A stretch of DNA of 64,000 nucleotides from Butyricicoccus pullicaecorum DSM 23266 (GTDB taxonomy: Bacteria > Bacillota > Clostridia > Oscillospirales > Butyricicoccaceae), in the NCBI RefSeq assembly GCF_900167005.1, contig NZ_FUXW01000011.1, positions 1 to 64,000 of the forward strand. Reading direction: 5' to 3'. The notes under the pieces are model-generated. The model made no database searches. It had not been told where the DNA came from and was given only the letters and a program-made list of their open reading frames with translations. A program made the translations under genes and the position numbers. Of this stretch, positions 27,010 through 36,466 are shown in pieces; within the stretch, counting starts at the first letter, position 1; every line of letters starts with the position of its first letter.

Positions 27010-28446
27010 TTAGTGCACTTCTGCGCCCTTGCCCTCGCGTGCGAGCAATTCACGCATCATTTTGTCATAGGTCTTGTCCAGCTTATAGCAAGCGGCGATC
27101 AGGAACATGATGACCCACAGCGCGATCGGGACATAGAGATAGAATGCCTTGATCGTAGCGATTGCTTCAATCGTCTGCTCGGCAGCGGTCGCCTTCAGGC
27201 CGTCAAATGCAGCCATAGACAAAATGCCGCCCATGATTGCCGAAGTGAAGCCCGAACCGGCCTTCTGTCCCATGCTCATAGAAGAGAACATCAGACCTTC
27301 TACACGCAGACCGTGCTTCCAGTGACCATATTCGATGGCATCGCCGGGCAGAGAGTACTGTACGCCGTAGAACGGTGCAATACCAAAACCGCGGATGATG
27401 CACGAGACGACACCGAGCGGAACGCTGGTGATGTTCAGCAGGAAGAGCAGCTGACCGACGACACCCAGTGCACAGCCAAAGCAGATCAGATTACGCTTGC
27501 CGTAGCGCGGCAGCAGCTTGGGCAGCAGCGCAATGCCAATGATGGTGCAGACCTTTTCCGCAGAAGACAGCGGCATAACCAGATTGGCATCGCCCAGAAC
27601 GTACTGGCAGTAATACGTCAGGTCGGTACCAATGATGACCTGGTACGCGGTGTAAGTGATCATCAAGCCCAGGGCGATGAGGAAATACCGGTTGGTGAAG
27701 GTGATTTTGAAAGATGTCCAGAAGGGGATGTTTTCCTTTTTGGTCTGCGGAGCGGCCTGAACACGTTCGGTACAGGTGGAATAGGTGTTAAGCAGAACAA
27801 AAACCGAGACGATTGCATAGCCGCTGGTGACCAGAATCCAAGACAGCTGTTCCTTGCCGGTGATATCGGCAACATAGTTAATCAGCGGAAGCGTGAAAGC
27901 GGTAATAATCATGCTTGCGGTGATCGACAGCATCATACGGATATTGCTGATCGTGTCGCGGTCGCGGCGGTCGCGTGTCATCAGAGAACCGAGCGCATGG
28001 AACGGCTGGCTGATGGCGGTGTAGACCACCGTGTTCATTAAGTTATAGGTAACGAATGCGTAAAGGATTTTACCCAGATTACCGACGTCCGGCATGGTAA
28101 ACAGCAGTACGGCGGCAAGGGCATAAGGTACGGCTAAACGCAGGATCCAAATGCGGGCTTTTCCGTATTTGGAGTGCGTGCGATCGATGATGGTACCCAT
28201 TGCGACATCAGAAAAGCCGTCAAAAATACGTGAGATGAGCATGATCATACCAACGGCACCGGCTGAAATACCAACGACATTGGTATAAAAGTAGATCAGC
28301 AGCGTAGATGTCATGGTGTACATCAGCGTCAGCGCGGGGTCACCGAAGCAATATGCCAATTTCTCGGAGACAGGAACTTTGATAAACTCGTCCATGTTTT
28401 TGTTTTTCTGCTTAAAGTTGAGAAGCTCTGCAATTCCGCCTTTCAT
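27010..28446 (-). CDS. GPH-family sugar:cation symporter (MelB-like)
   Basis: 478-residue membrane carrier with about twelve helices. It starts like the glycoside-pentoside-hexuronide family (EKLAYCFGDPALTLMY) and has the cytoplasmic loop DRTHSKYGKARIWILR and the later VQYSLPGDAIEYGHWKHGLRVEGLMFS, where GPH proteins usually read GMWADVVDYGEYKTG. These carriers use sodium or protons to import sugars or cyclitols. ATG at 28446 after GAAGGAG. A perfect operator palindrome (28559-28576) and a divergent LacI gene upstream suggest repression until substrate appears; the adjacent iolG/iolI make an inositol-like substrate plausible. Confidence 0.9.
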   Translation of the reverse strand: MKGGIAELLNFKQKNKNMDEFIKVPVSEKLAYCFGDPALTLMYTMTSTLLIYFYTNVVGISAGAVGMIMLISRIFDGFSDVAMGTIIDRTHSKYGKARIWILRLAVPYALAAVLLFTMPDVGNLGKILYAFVTYNLMNTVVYTAISQPFHALGSLMTRDRRDRDTISNIRMMLSITASMIITAFTLPLINYVADITGKEQLSWILVTSGYAIVSVFVLLNTYSTCTERVQAAPQTKKENIPFWTSFKITFTNRYFLIALGLMITYTAYQVIIGTDLTYYCQYVLGDANLVMPLSSAEKVCTIIGIALLPKLLPRYGKRNLICFGCALGVVGQLLFLLNITSVPLGVVSCIIRGFGIAPFYGVQYSLPGDAIEYGHWKHGLRVEGLMFSSMSMGQKAGSGFTSAIMGGILSMAAFDGLKATAAEQTIEAIATIKAFYLYVPIALWVIMFLIAACYKLDKTYDKMMRELLAREGKGAEVH

Positions 28447-28558
28447 TGGTTACACTCCTTCTTTTATTCCTTATTGTGTGCTGCGGGGATCGTGTCGATT
28501 GCACTTTAGAGCCAATGCCAATGCTCTGAAGCACCAGGTGAAGAAGAGAACATTTTCG

Positions 28559-28576
28559 TGTGTTCACGAGAACACA
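28559..28576. promoter_or_regulatory. operator before the GPH transporter
   Basis: Perfect-arm palindrome TGTGTTC-ACGA-GAACACA, between the divergent transporter and lacI genes. Confidence 0.72.
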
Positions 28577-28872
28577 ACAGAAAGCTTTTACGTTGATCTG
28601 TAAACAGCAGATCAATTATATTCGGGAGTAAATTACTTTCTATATAGAGGATATCACTGTTTTTGTGCGCGTTCAAGGGGCGAAAAGTACGGGAAAATTT
28701 TTTCGTGGAAGGAGACAAAAACCCGCACGCCCGATTGTGAAAAAGACAAATAGTTTTGGACTTTTGCGTGCATTTGCGTTCTTCTCAGTGTGCAATCTTG
28801 CACAAATCGCCCAGCGGTTTTTGTATATTATGATTTTGTATGGATTTATGCAAATTTTAATTAAAAATATCG

Positions 28873-28901
28873 TTTTCAATGTGCGTGCAATATGATATAC
28901 T
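28873..28901 (+). promoter_or_regulatory. promoter of lacI gene 28935
   Basis: TTTTCA, 17-base spacer, TATACT, 33 bases before the start codon. The rest of the divergent region (28577-28872) is AT-rich and shows no gene. Confidence 0.65.
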
Positions 28902-28934
28902 AAACATACCATGAAAATAGCAGGAGGGACTCTC

Positions 28935-30005
28935 ATGGCAGTAACTGCACAGCAGATTGCGGAATTAGCGGGCGTATCACGCGGCACGGTAGATCGTGCG
29001 CTGCACAATCGCGGCCGCGTCAACCCGGAGGTAGCAGCGCGTATTTTCCGGATTGCAACGGAATTAGGATATAAGCCCAATCTGATCGGACAGGCGTTGG
29101 TGAGAACCAAACGTGATTTCAAAATCGGTGCGATTTTGCAGTCGGCCGAGACGCCTACCATGAAGATCGTACTCGAAGGCCTCAAGCAGGCAGCCAATGA
29201 GCTGCGTGCATCGGGTGTCGAGGTTGTCATCCGGGAACTGCGCGGCCTGGATGAGGAACTTTTGCTGGAAAGCATCGAAGAATTGGTCTTGCAGGGCGTG
29301 CAGGGACTGGCGATTTCGCCCAATAACACACCAGAGCTGCGCCAGTGCATCGACCAGCTCGATCAGCAAAATATCCCGGTTGTCACGTTTAACTCCGATG
29401 TTCCGGGAAGCAAGCGTATTTGTTTTATAGGTATGAATAATTACCGAGGGGGACAGACTGCTGCCAGTCTGATGTGCCAGATGATTCCGGTTGGCAGCAA
29501 AGTCTTCCCGCTGACCGGGCACCTGAGCAATACGGCACATAATAATCGACTCAATGGGTTTTGCGAAGCCTTGCAGCAGGAGACCGATTGTAAGATTACG
29601 ATCCTCCCATTCCAGCCCTGCTTTGACCGAGATGATTATGCCTATGAAATCACGCACCATATGCTGCGCGCAAATCCGGACTTAGCGGGCATTTATGTTG
29701 CTGCGAATGGACAACAGGGTGTGTGTCAGGCAATCGAAGATCTGGGGTTGAGACGTAAGGTGAAGGTCATTGCCTTTGACTTAAATGAGATTACCATGCA
29801 GCTGCTACAATCAGATCGCTTAAGCTGTGTGCTCGATCAAAAGGCATTTGAGCAGGGATACCGTGCGCCCTATGTCTTGTATGACTATCTGACGTACAAG
29901 AGACGCCCGCAGAATGCGTTAATTTACACCGATATTGCTATCCGCAATAAGTATAACAGTGATTTGGAAAGTTCCATGTGCCCGGAGAGTGTGCCCAAGC
30001 GATAA
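28935..30005 (+). CDS. LacI-family regulator (paralogue A)
   Basis: 356-residue regulator with an N-terminal helix-turn-helix (AQQIAELAGVSRGTVDRALHNRGRV) and a Peripla_BP_4-type sugar-binding domain. It is closely related to the protein at 34367 (same SRGTVDRAL helix, ALVRT hinge, PVVTFNSD strand). ATG at 28935 is 7 bases from GGAGGG; the longer frame has no binding site. It is divergent from the GPH transporter, with the TGTGTTC/GAACACA operator between, and upstream of the RbsBAC-type operon's 3' end. I infer it represses the transporter and iolG. Confidence 0.92.
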   Translation: MAVTAQQIAELAGVSRGTVDRALHNRGRVNPEVAARIFRIATELGYKPNLIGQALVRTKRDFKIGAILQSAETPTMKIVLEGLKQAANELRASGVEVVIRELRGLDEELLLESIEELVLQGVQGLAISPNNTPELRQCIDQLDQQNIPVVTFNSDVPGSKRICFIGMNNYRGGQTAASLMCQMIPVGSKVFPLTGHLSNTAHNNRLNGFCEALQQETDCKITILPFQPCFDRDDYAYEITHHMLRANPDLAGIYVAANGQQGVCQAIEDLGLRRKVKVIAFDLNEITMQLLQSDRLSCVLDQKAFEQGYRAPYVLYDYLTYKRRPQNALIYTDIAIRNKYNSDLESSMCPESVPKR

Positions 30006-30025
30006 TCGCTTGGGCACATTTTTTT
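29991..30025 (+). terminator. terminator of lacI paralogue A
   Basis: GTGCCCAAGCG-ATAAT-CGCTTGGGCAC with seven T; the stop codon lies inside the hairpin. Confidence 0.88.
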
Positions 30026-30042
30026 GGATTTCAGAGCAAAAC

Positions 30043-30069
30043 AAAAAGCGCCGGAAACCGGCGCTTTTT
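30043..30069. terminator. bidirectional terminator
   Basis: AAAAAGCGCCGG-AAA-CCGGCGCTTTTT between convergent lacI and rbsC-like genes. Confidence 0.8.
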
Positions 30070-30185
30070 GGTGTGAAAAGAGAGTGGAAAGTAGATTGTT
30101 TGGTGATGATACAATGCTGTGAAAGGATTGGAATGGAACAGGGAAATCCCTGAAGGGAATTGCGTGCATTTTAAATCGAGGTCGA

Positions 30186-31169
30186 TTATGCCTTGCGTGC
30201 ATTTTTGCGCATATCCAGAATAACCGAACCGACGATGATCAGGCCCTTGACGATATTGGTCATATTGTCGTCGACCTTGAGCATAACCAGACCGTTGTTG
30301 ATAACGCCCAGGATGAGAATACCGGCCAGAACACCGGAAACACGGCAGATACCACCGGTGTGCGAGGTACCGCCGACCGTTGCGGCAGCGATGGCGTCCA
30401 GCTCGTAGTTCAGACCGGAGTTTGCCGGGTCAGCCGAACCCGAACGACCGGCGAGCAGCATGCCGGCGATGGCAGCGCAGACCGAGCACCAGATATAGAC
30501 CAGAATCAGGTTCTTTTCGACGTTGATACCAGCGACGCGTGCGGCCTGATCGTTGCCGCCGATGGCGTATACGTTCTTGCCGAAGCGGGTCTGGGTGAGC
30601 AGGAATGCCGAGATGGCGAACATGATGAAGAATACGATGATGATAACCGGGAACGAGCCAATCTTGCCAGAACCCAGATAGCGGAAGTCCTCGGATAGGT
30701 TGGAAACCGGGCGGTTGGTGTAGATTTTAGCGCTTGCACGGCAGATGAGCTGTGCGCCCAGGGTTGCGATGAAAGGCGGAATCTTGGTGTAAGCGATGAT
30801 TGCGCCGTAGATCGCGCCGATACCGGCACCCAGTGCCAGACCGATCAGAAAGACAACCGGAGCGGGCAGCGTGCCCACGCCCGGCAGGATGGCATTGGCG
30901 TAGTCAGCGGGCTGCACGAGCGAAGCTGTGATACAGGCGACCAGCGCTGCCGATGCGCCGATGGTCAGATCAATGCCCTTGGACAGGATGGCGAACATAA
31001 CGCCGAAGGCCATGATGCCCTTGACCGCTTCGCCCGACAGCAGGGTCAATAGGTTATCGACCGAGAAAAAGCTGGGCTGTGCGATACTCATAACGATGAC
31101 CAGTGCGAGCAGCACCAGCCAGATCGAGTTCTGTGACAGGAATTTTTTGGAATTGAATGTCTTTTGCAT
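30186..31169 (-). CDS. sugar ABC transporter permease (RbsC-like)
   Basis: 327-residue BPD_transp_2 permease with eight to ten membrane segments and family marks FAILSKGIDLTIGA, GANDQAA-type loop (here GGNDQAARVAGI), DAIAAATVGGTSHTGG and GVINNGLVMLKVDDN. It forms the channel of a ribose/xylose/inositol-class importer together with the ATPase and binding protein directly upstream. ATG at 31169 after GAAAGGAC. It is the last gene of the operon. Confidence 0.93.
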   Translation of the reverse strand: MQKTFNSKKFLSQNSIWLVLLALVIVMSIAQPSFFSVDNLLTLLSGEAVKGIMAFGVMFAILSKGIDLTIGASAALVACITASLVQPADYANAILPGVGTLPAPVVFLIGLALGAGIGAIYGAIIAYTKIPPFIATLGAQLICRASAKIYTNRPVSNLSEDFRYLGSGKIGSFPVIIIVFFIMFAISAFLLTQTRFGKNVYAIGGNDQAARVAGINVEKNLILVYIWCSVCAAIAGMLLAGRSGSADPANSGLNYELDAIAAATVGGTSHTGGICRVSGVLAGILILGVINNGLVMLKVDDNMTNIVKGLIIVGSVILDMRKNARKA

Positions 31170-31190
31170 GGTGTCCTTTCCCCCTTTGGG

Positions 31191-32702
31191 TTAATCCTGC
31201 TGCGCAGCCGGGTCATAAGGCTGCTCGCTGGTCGCGTATTTGAGGATGAGCTCGGACGAGAAATCCTTGCGGTCTACGATTGCGGTCATCACGCCCTCAT
31301 GCATGACGACGATGCGGTCGGACATGCCCATGACCTCGGGCAGCTCGCTCGAAATCATGATGATGGCCTTGCCCTCGCCGGCGAGTTTGGTGATGAGCGA
31401 GTGAATCTCGGCCTTGGCGCCGACATCGATACCGCGGGTAGGCTCGTCGACGATCAGAATATCCGGGTTGGTCAGCAGCCAGCGGCCGACCAGTACTTTT
31501 TGCTGATTGCCGCCCGACAGGTTTTGAATCGGGGTGTCAATGCTGGGCGTTTTGGTGTTGAGTTTTTTGACATATTCCTCGGTGTCCTCACGCATTTTCT
31601 TATGCCGGAGCGGGAAACCGTACGATTTGAGGCTGGCAAGGACGGTGTTGTCCTTGATGCTCAGCAGACCGACGATGCCGTTGCCGCGGCGGTCTTCGGT
31701 GAGCAGGGCAATCTTGTTTGCGATGGCCTGCTCAGGCGACTTAATGTGCAGCTCTTTGCCGTCCTTGTAGATCTTACCGCCGGTGATACGGCGCATGCCG
31801 AAGATGGCTTCAGCGGTCTCGGTACGTCCCGCGCCGACCAGACCGGCCATGCCCAGAATCTCACCGCGGTGCAGCTCAAAGGATACGTTCTTAACCGCAC
31901 GTCCGGCGGCCAGATTCTCCACCTTGAGGATGGTTTCGCCGATGGGACAATCGACCTTGGGGAACATGTCGGTGACCTCGCGGCCAACCATCAGCTGAAT
32001 GAGCTTGTCGACGTTGAGGTTCTCGGCGCGATCGGTCGCGATGTATTCGCCGTCACGATAGACGGTGATGTCGTCCGAGATGCGGAAGATCTCGTCCATC
32101 TTGTGCGAGATGTAGATGATGGCGACGTTCTTTTTCTTGAGGTCTTCGATGATGCGGAACAGGTGCTCGACCTCGGCGTCGGTCAGGGATGAGGTCGGCT
32201 CGTCCATAATGACGATGCGGCTGTCGTAGGAGACTGCCTTTGCAATCTCGACCATCTGCATTTTTGCAACGGTCAGATTGCCCATTTTTTCATCCGGGTC
32301 GACGTCCAGGTTCAGACGCTGGAACAGTTCGATGCTGTCACGGCGCATTTTCTTGTGATCGACGATCAGACCCTTGCGCGGAGCGCGGCCAAGCCACAGG
32401 TTTTCACAGACGCTGCGCTCGGGGACCGGGGATAGCTCCTGATGGATCATGGAAATACCGGCGTTCAGGGCTTCGAGAGTGTTTTTGAAGCGAACTTCTT
32501 TGCCCTCGAAGAGGATGGTGCCCGAGGTGGGTGGATGAATGCCGATCAGACACTTCATCAGCGTGGATTTGCCCGCGCCGTTCTCGCCCATGAGCGTGTG
32601 CACGGTGCCGGGGCGCACCTTGAGCTCGACACCCTTGAGTGCACGCACGCCGGGGAACTCCTTGGTGATGCCGGTCATCTCCAGGATATATTCTTGACTC
32701 AC
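31191..32702 (-). CDS. sugar ABC transporter ATP-binding protein (RbsA-like)
   Basis: 503-residue double ATPase of the CUT2 (ribose) class. The first half has Walker A GENGAGKST and signature region MGNLTVAKMQMVEIAKAV; the second has LSGGNQQKVLVGRWL and Walker B ILIVDEPTRGID. GTG start at 32702, 7 bases from GGGAGGG, gives the usual CUT2 length; an upstream ATG in frame has no site. It powers uptake through the adjacent permease. Confidence 0.93.
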   Translation of the reverse strand: MSQEYILEMTGITKEFPGVRALKGVELKVRPGTVHTLMGENGAGKSTLMKCLIGIHPPTSGTILFEGKEVRFKNTLEALNAGISMIHQELSPVPERSVCENLWLGRAPRKGLIVDHKKMRRDSIELFQRLNLDVDPDEKMGNLTVAKMQMVEIAKAVSYDSRIVIMDEPTSSLTDAEVEHLFRIIEDLKKKNVAIIYISHKMDEIFRISDDITVYRDGEYIATDRAENLNVDKLIQLMVGREVTDMFPKVDCPIGETILKVENLAAGRAVKNVSFELHRGEILGMAGLVGAGRTETAEAIFGMRRITGGKIYKDGKELHIKSPEQAIANKIALLTEDRRGNGIVGLLSIKDNTVLASLKSYGFPLRHKKMREDTEEYVKKLNTKTPSIDTPIQNLSGGNQQKVLVGRWLLTNPDILIVDEPTRGIDVGAKAEIHSLITKLAGEGKAIIMISSELPEVMGMSDRIVVMHEGVMTAIVDRKDFSSELILKYATSEQPYDPAAQQD

Positions 32703-32780
32703 TGTGTTTCCCTCCCTGTCGGTGATGTCGGGTTTGGAGTGCGGAAGGGACATGGAACATGTCCCTTCCACGGTGTCGGA

Positions 32781-33803
32781 TTATTCGTAGTCTGCGACGT
32801 TGTCCGGGGTAACGGGCTCAAAGGGAACCCAAACGATGTTGGCGTTTTCGTCATCGACTTCGTAATCGGTGCCCTGGTTGATGGGGTTGCCCTCGATCAT
32901 GTTCTTAGCTGCCATGACAGCGCCCATGCCCTGACCGTTCGGATCCTGGAAGACGGTCATTGCGAGCGTGCCGTCCTTGATGGCCTGAATGCCGTCAACG
33001 GTTGCATCGATACCGACGATCGGGATGGAGGTCGGGTCCATGCCCTGTGCCTTCATCGCCTCAACAGCGCCGAGTGCCATGGCATCGTTGTTTGCGATGA
33101 TGCAGTCAAACTCGGTCGTGCTCAGCAGCGGGGAGATCATATCCATTGCGTTTGCACGGTCGTAGTCGGCAACCAGCGGAGCAGCGGCTTCGATCGGATT
33201 GAGTCCGCCGTCCTTCATGTGCTGGATAACCGATGCCGAGCGCTGCTCGGTGTGTACCAGACCCAGCGTACCCTGCAGCATCAGGTACTTGACATCGGTC
33301 TTGCCCTGTGCGGTGAAGTACTCGGCCAGGAAATCACCCTGATAGCCGCCCGAAGTCATCTCATCCGAGCCGACGAAGGCAGCGTTTTCGTTCAGAATGG
33401 AGGTATCCGCCGGTGCACGGTTGACAAAAACGACCTTCATGTCGCCAGCGGCGTCGATGCACTGCTGTGCGGTCTCGGCATCGACCAGGTTGACCAGAAC
33501 GGCGTCATCGCCTGCATTGCGTGCCGATTCGATGTACTGAATGAGCTTGCTGGTGTCGTTCTGTGCGTCCTGCGTTGCCAGATTTACGCCAACTTCGGAC
33601 GCTGCGTTCTTTGCACCGGTCTCAAGTGCGCTCAGGAACTCGTCACGCAGGCTCATAATGAGCGTCATGTTGAGGGTGCCGTCGTCCTCGCCGGTAGAAG
33701 CAGTGGAAGCGGTGTCGCTGGAAGTGTCGCCGCCGCAGCCAGCCAGTGTTCCGCATAACATTGCGCCTGTCAGCAGCATTGCCAAACCGTTTCTCTTTTT
33801 CAT
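32781..33803 (-). CDS. sugar-binding lipoprotein (RbsB-like)
   Basis: 340-residue Peripla_BP_4 protein with a signal peptide and lipobox CGTLAGC, then a serine/threonine-rich linker. Binding-domain marks are FVNRAPADTS, IIANNDAMALGAVEAMKAQG and IVGIDATVDGIQAI. The ligand could be a pentose, galactoside or inositol and cannot be settled by reading. It is the first gene of the binding protein-ATPase-permease operon. ATG at 33803 after AAGGAGG. It is divergent from lacI paralogue B, with two inverted copies of a 16-bp operator between. Confidence 0.93.
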   Translation of the reverse strand: MKKRNGLAMLLTGAMLCGTLAGCGGDTSSDTASTASTGEDDGTLNMTLIMSLRDEFLSALETGAKNAASEVGVNLATQDAQNDTSKLIQYIESARNAGDDAVLVNLVDAETAQQCIDAAGDMKVVFVNRAPADTSILNENAAFVGSDEMTSGGYQGDFLAEYFTAQGKTDVKYLMLQGTLGLVHTEQRSASVIQHMKDGGLNPIEAAAPLVADYDRANAMDMISPLLSTTEFDCIIANNDAMALGAVEAMKAQGMDPTSIPIVGIDATVDGIQAIKDGTLAMTVFQDPNGQGMGAVMAAKNMIEGNPINQGTDYEVDDENANIVWVPFEPVTPDNVADYE

Positions 33804-33881
33804 AACAAATCCTCCTTATGATTGTGGGATTTTTGCGCAAAATGATTGCTGTAAATGCGCATTTTACCCGGTTTTTCTGAA

Positions 33882-33897
33882 CTGTGCTCGTTCACAG
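33882..33897. promoter_or_regulatory. operator 1 of the rbs-like/lacI divergent region
   Basis: CTGTGCTCGTTCACAG, itself a dyad (TGTG ... CACA). Its exact reverse complement recurs at 34095-34110, 213 bp away. Confidence 0.65.
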
Positions 33898-34094
33898 ATT
33901 TGATATATTAGTTTTATCACCGCTGCCAGAGATTGTCAATCAGCCTTTGGTGGATTCTCCATTTTACTCAGAGAATCCGTTTTGTTTTTATGCAATTCCG
34001 ACAAGAATGTTATAAATCTCAGTCATTCTGCCCAACTGCTTGCACTGGTTTCTCAGCAAAGCAGACAGGAGTTTGTGTAAATGTGCGCACGCAA
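33898..34094. other. gap between the two operators
   Basis: AT-rich divergent intergenic DNA without a believable gene; probably holds the promoter of the rbsB-like operon and the loop formed when both operators are bound. Confidence 0.4.
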
Positions 34095-34110
34095 CTGTGA
34101 ACGAGCACAG
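34095..34110. promoter_or_regulatory. operator 2 of the rbs-like/lacI divergent region
   Basis: CTGTGAACGAGCACAG, the exact inverted copy of operator 1, lying nearer the lacI paralogue B promoter. Confidence 0.65.
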
Positions 34111-34272
34111 ATTGTTAAAACTTTATCTATTTGTGAATTTTACAGGGTTTTATTGCGTAAAAATGTTGAATTCTTGGGAAGAACCGGATTTGAAGAGCGC
34201 GGACGGACGATTTTGCACAAATTGATCGGAAAAGTGGAAAAAGTATACAAAAATTTCGGTATTTTCTTGCAT

Positions 34273-34301
34273 TTGCGCATCGTGGCGGGCTGTGTTATAG
34301 T
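34273..34301 (+). promoter_or_regulatory. promoter of lacI gene 34367
   Basis: TTGCGC, 17-base spacer, TATAGT. Confidence 0.65.
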
Positions 34302-34366
34302 AAGAGTACGAAATCCCATGACACAATTAAAGGGGTTATAGTATCTGAAGAAAAGGAACGATTGTC

Positions 34367-35461
34367 TTGCCAATTACCATTGCTAAAATCGCAGAATTGT
34401 GCGGCGTATCGCGTGGAACGGTAGATCGAGCGCTCAATAATAAAGGAAATGTGCGTCCGGAGGTCTGTGAGCGGATCAAACGGGTCGCGGAGGAACAGGG
34501 ATATCGACCGAATCGTGCAGGACGTGCGCTGGTACGCACGCGCGATCCCATTCGAATCGGTGTGATCGTGCACTCTGCGCCGACGGCCTTTATGCAGACG
34601 CTGCTCTATGCCTGTCAAGCGGAGGCAGCCGAAGCGGCTGGCCTTGGCGTACAGGTCATTTTCCGCACCATGAAGGGCATGGACCCGGAGGATATGGTGC
34701 TCAAAATCAACGATCTGGTGGAAAATGAGCACGTCGGTGGACTCGCCATCTCGCCGCTGGCACATGTGCACGTGCAGCAGGCACTGACTCGCGTGATTGA
34801 TGAGCTGCATATACCGGTTGTCACGTTTAACTCGGATTTACCCGCGATTAACCGTCTGTGCTACGTTGGACAGGATAATATTGCGGCCGGACGCACCGCG
34901 GCTGGCCTGTTGGGGCTTCTGCTGGGGCACGAGCCTGCCACCGTGCTGGTCATTACCGGTTCGACAACCGTACACCAATCGTATAACGAGCGCGTTTTCG
35001 GTTTTTGCAACGAGCTGAGTCTGCAATTTCCCAATCTGACCCAACTTGCCGTGCAGAATTGCGAAGATCGTGTGGATTTGGCTGAGCAGATTGTGCTGGA
35101 CACCTTGGAACGCGTACCTGAACTGAGCGGTATTTATATCGCCTCGACTGGATACGAAGGGGTGTGCCGTGCGCTGACGCATACGGGCATGCAGCGCAAG
35201 ATTCGCGTGATCGCGCACGATCTGGTTGCACATAATCTGGTCATGGCACGCCGTCAGGTGCTGGATTTTGTGCTCGGACAGGACGCGCAGAGTCAGGGTG
35301 CGCTGCCGATTCGCTATCTGCGCGAATTTCTGCTGGACGGCAAACAGCCGGAACCGGCGGTACAGTATACCGACATTGAGGTCAAATTCCACTACAACAT
35401 TACCGAGCGCGACTGTGCAGACGCAGAAGGCCGAACGGTCTCTCTGCACGTGGAAAGCTGA
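34367..35461 (+). CDS. LacI-family regulator (paralogue B)
   Basis: 364-residue regulator, paralogue of the one at 28935: helix-turn-helix ITIAKIAELCGVSRGTVDRAL, hinge GRALVRTRD, and a sugar-binding domain with VVTFNSDLPAINRLCYVGQDN and ILSG-type ligand loops. The start is TTG at 34367, about 9 bases from AAGGA, and begins exactly at the helix-turn-helix; no ATG is suitably placed. It is divergent from the rbsB-like gene. Two inverted 16-bp operators 213 bp apart suggest repression by DNA looping. Confidence 0.92.
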   Translation: MPITIAKIAELCGVSRGTVDRALNNKGNVRPEVCERIKRVAEEQGYRPNRAGRALVRTRDPIRIGVIVHSAPTAFMQTLLYACQAEAAEAAGLGVQVIFRTMKGMDPEDMVLKINDLVENEHVGGLAISPLAHVHVQQALTRVIDELHIPVVTFNSDLPAINRLCYVGQDNIAAGRTAAGLLGLLLGHEPATVLVITGSTTVHQSYNERVFGFCNELSLQFPNLTQLAVQNCEDRVDLAEQIVLDTLERVPELSGIYIASTGYEGVCRALTHTGMQRKIRVIAHDLVAHNLVMARRQVLDFVLGQDAQSQGALPIRYLREFLLDGKQPEPAVQYTDIEVKFHYNITERDCADAEGRTVSLHVES

Positions 35462-35492
35462 CGTTGCAGTCGTTCATCCCTGAAAACATAAA

Positions 35493-35525
35493 AGCGCATG
35501 CCGTTGCGGCATGCGTTTATTTTTA
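35493..35525 (+). terminator. terminator of lacI paralogue B
   Basis: GCGCATGCCG-TTG-CGGCATGCGT followed by TTATTTTTAT. Confidence 0.8.
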
Positions 35526-35617
35526 TATTTGCTCACTGTAGAATGCTGATTCTGCGGTGAATTTTTTTGCGCCAAAATCCGAGAGTGGAATGCGCGCTAG
35601 GCGATCTCAGTGTAGAC

Positions 35618-36466
35618 TCAGCCGAGCGGGACTTCGCGGAAACGTCGGGGTGAAATACCGACTTTTTCGGTGAAAGCGTTGGTGAAACTGGATTCGGTTC
35701 GGTACCCAACTTCACGTGCGATAGCTTTGATCGGTTTTGAGGTGGTTTTGAGCAGATATTTGGCATGATTCATACGGGCAAGGATGACGTATTCATGGGG
35801 AGAATGTTGGAACTCCTGCTGGAACAGTCGGATGAGGTGGGAGGGGCTTAGGTTTACAATTTGAGACAAGCGCTGTAAGCTCAAATCCTCGTTTAAATGG
35901 GATTCAATAAACTTTGCGGTCTGACGTGCCGGAGTATCGACCGGTGCGTTTTCCTGCGGGATGGCATCGGGCATAAGATTGCACAGGATTGCGTGCAGAA
36001 TGCGGGAATGGTCGGAGTCAGAGAACGGCTGCTCGTTTTTGTACTCGGACAACAGATGACGAATCATGACGGCGTTTTTTTCGTTGTTTACCGTGCGATG
36101 TACCACACCGCGCGCACGGGTCAGATGGTCGCATAACTCAAAGCTGTTGACACCCAGAATATGCATCCAGAAAAATTCCACATAATCAGGCGTGTCGTAA
36201 TATTGGGGCAGGGTGCAGTCCATGAGAATGATGTCGCCGGCATGTGCATCATAGCTGCGCCCCTCGTACTCGACGTGCATGGTGCCCGATTCGATATACA
36301 TGAGCAGCAGGTTTTCAATGCTTCCGCGGCGGATTTTGTACCCGCGTTCGCAGTAATAATGCCCGCAGGAATTGATGTAGTAGAATAGACGACGCGTTGT
36401 ACTGCCGATGGTGGAGAAGAAAAGCTCGGAACCAGGCAGGACGCCGGTCTCATTTTGACAGAGCAT
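35618..36466 (-). CDS. AraC-family regulator of URO-D module 1
   Basis: 282-residue AraC protein: cupin domain opening with LFYYINSCGHYYC, then LSLQRLSQIVNLSPSHLIRLFQ and PIKAIAREVGYRTESSFTNAFTEK. Start ATG at 36466 after AGGAGG. It is divergent from the URO-D-like/binding-protein pair at 37029-39428. The 562-bp region between carries ATACTTGCGGAA, which is repeated upstream of the second copy of this module. I infer it activates the pair in response to an extracellular sugar or glycoside. Confidence 0.9.
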   Translation of the reverse strand: MLCQNETGVLPGSELFFSTIGSTTRRLFYYINSCGHYYCERGYKIRRGSIENLLLMYIESGTMHVEYEGRSYDAHAGDIILMDCTLPQYYDTPDYVEFFWMHILGVNSFELCDHLTRARGVVHRTVNNEKNAVMIRHLLSEYKNEQPFSDSDHSRILHAILCNLMPDAIPQENAPVDTPARQTAKFIESHLNEDLSLQRLSQIVNLSPSHLIRLFQQEFQHSPHEYVILARMNHAKYLLKTTSKPIKAIAREVGYRTESSFTNAFTEKVGISPRRFREVPLG

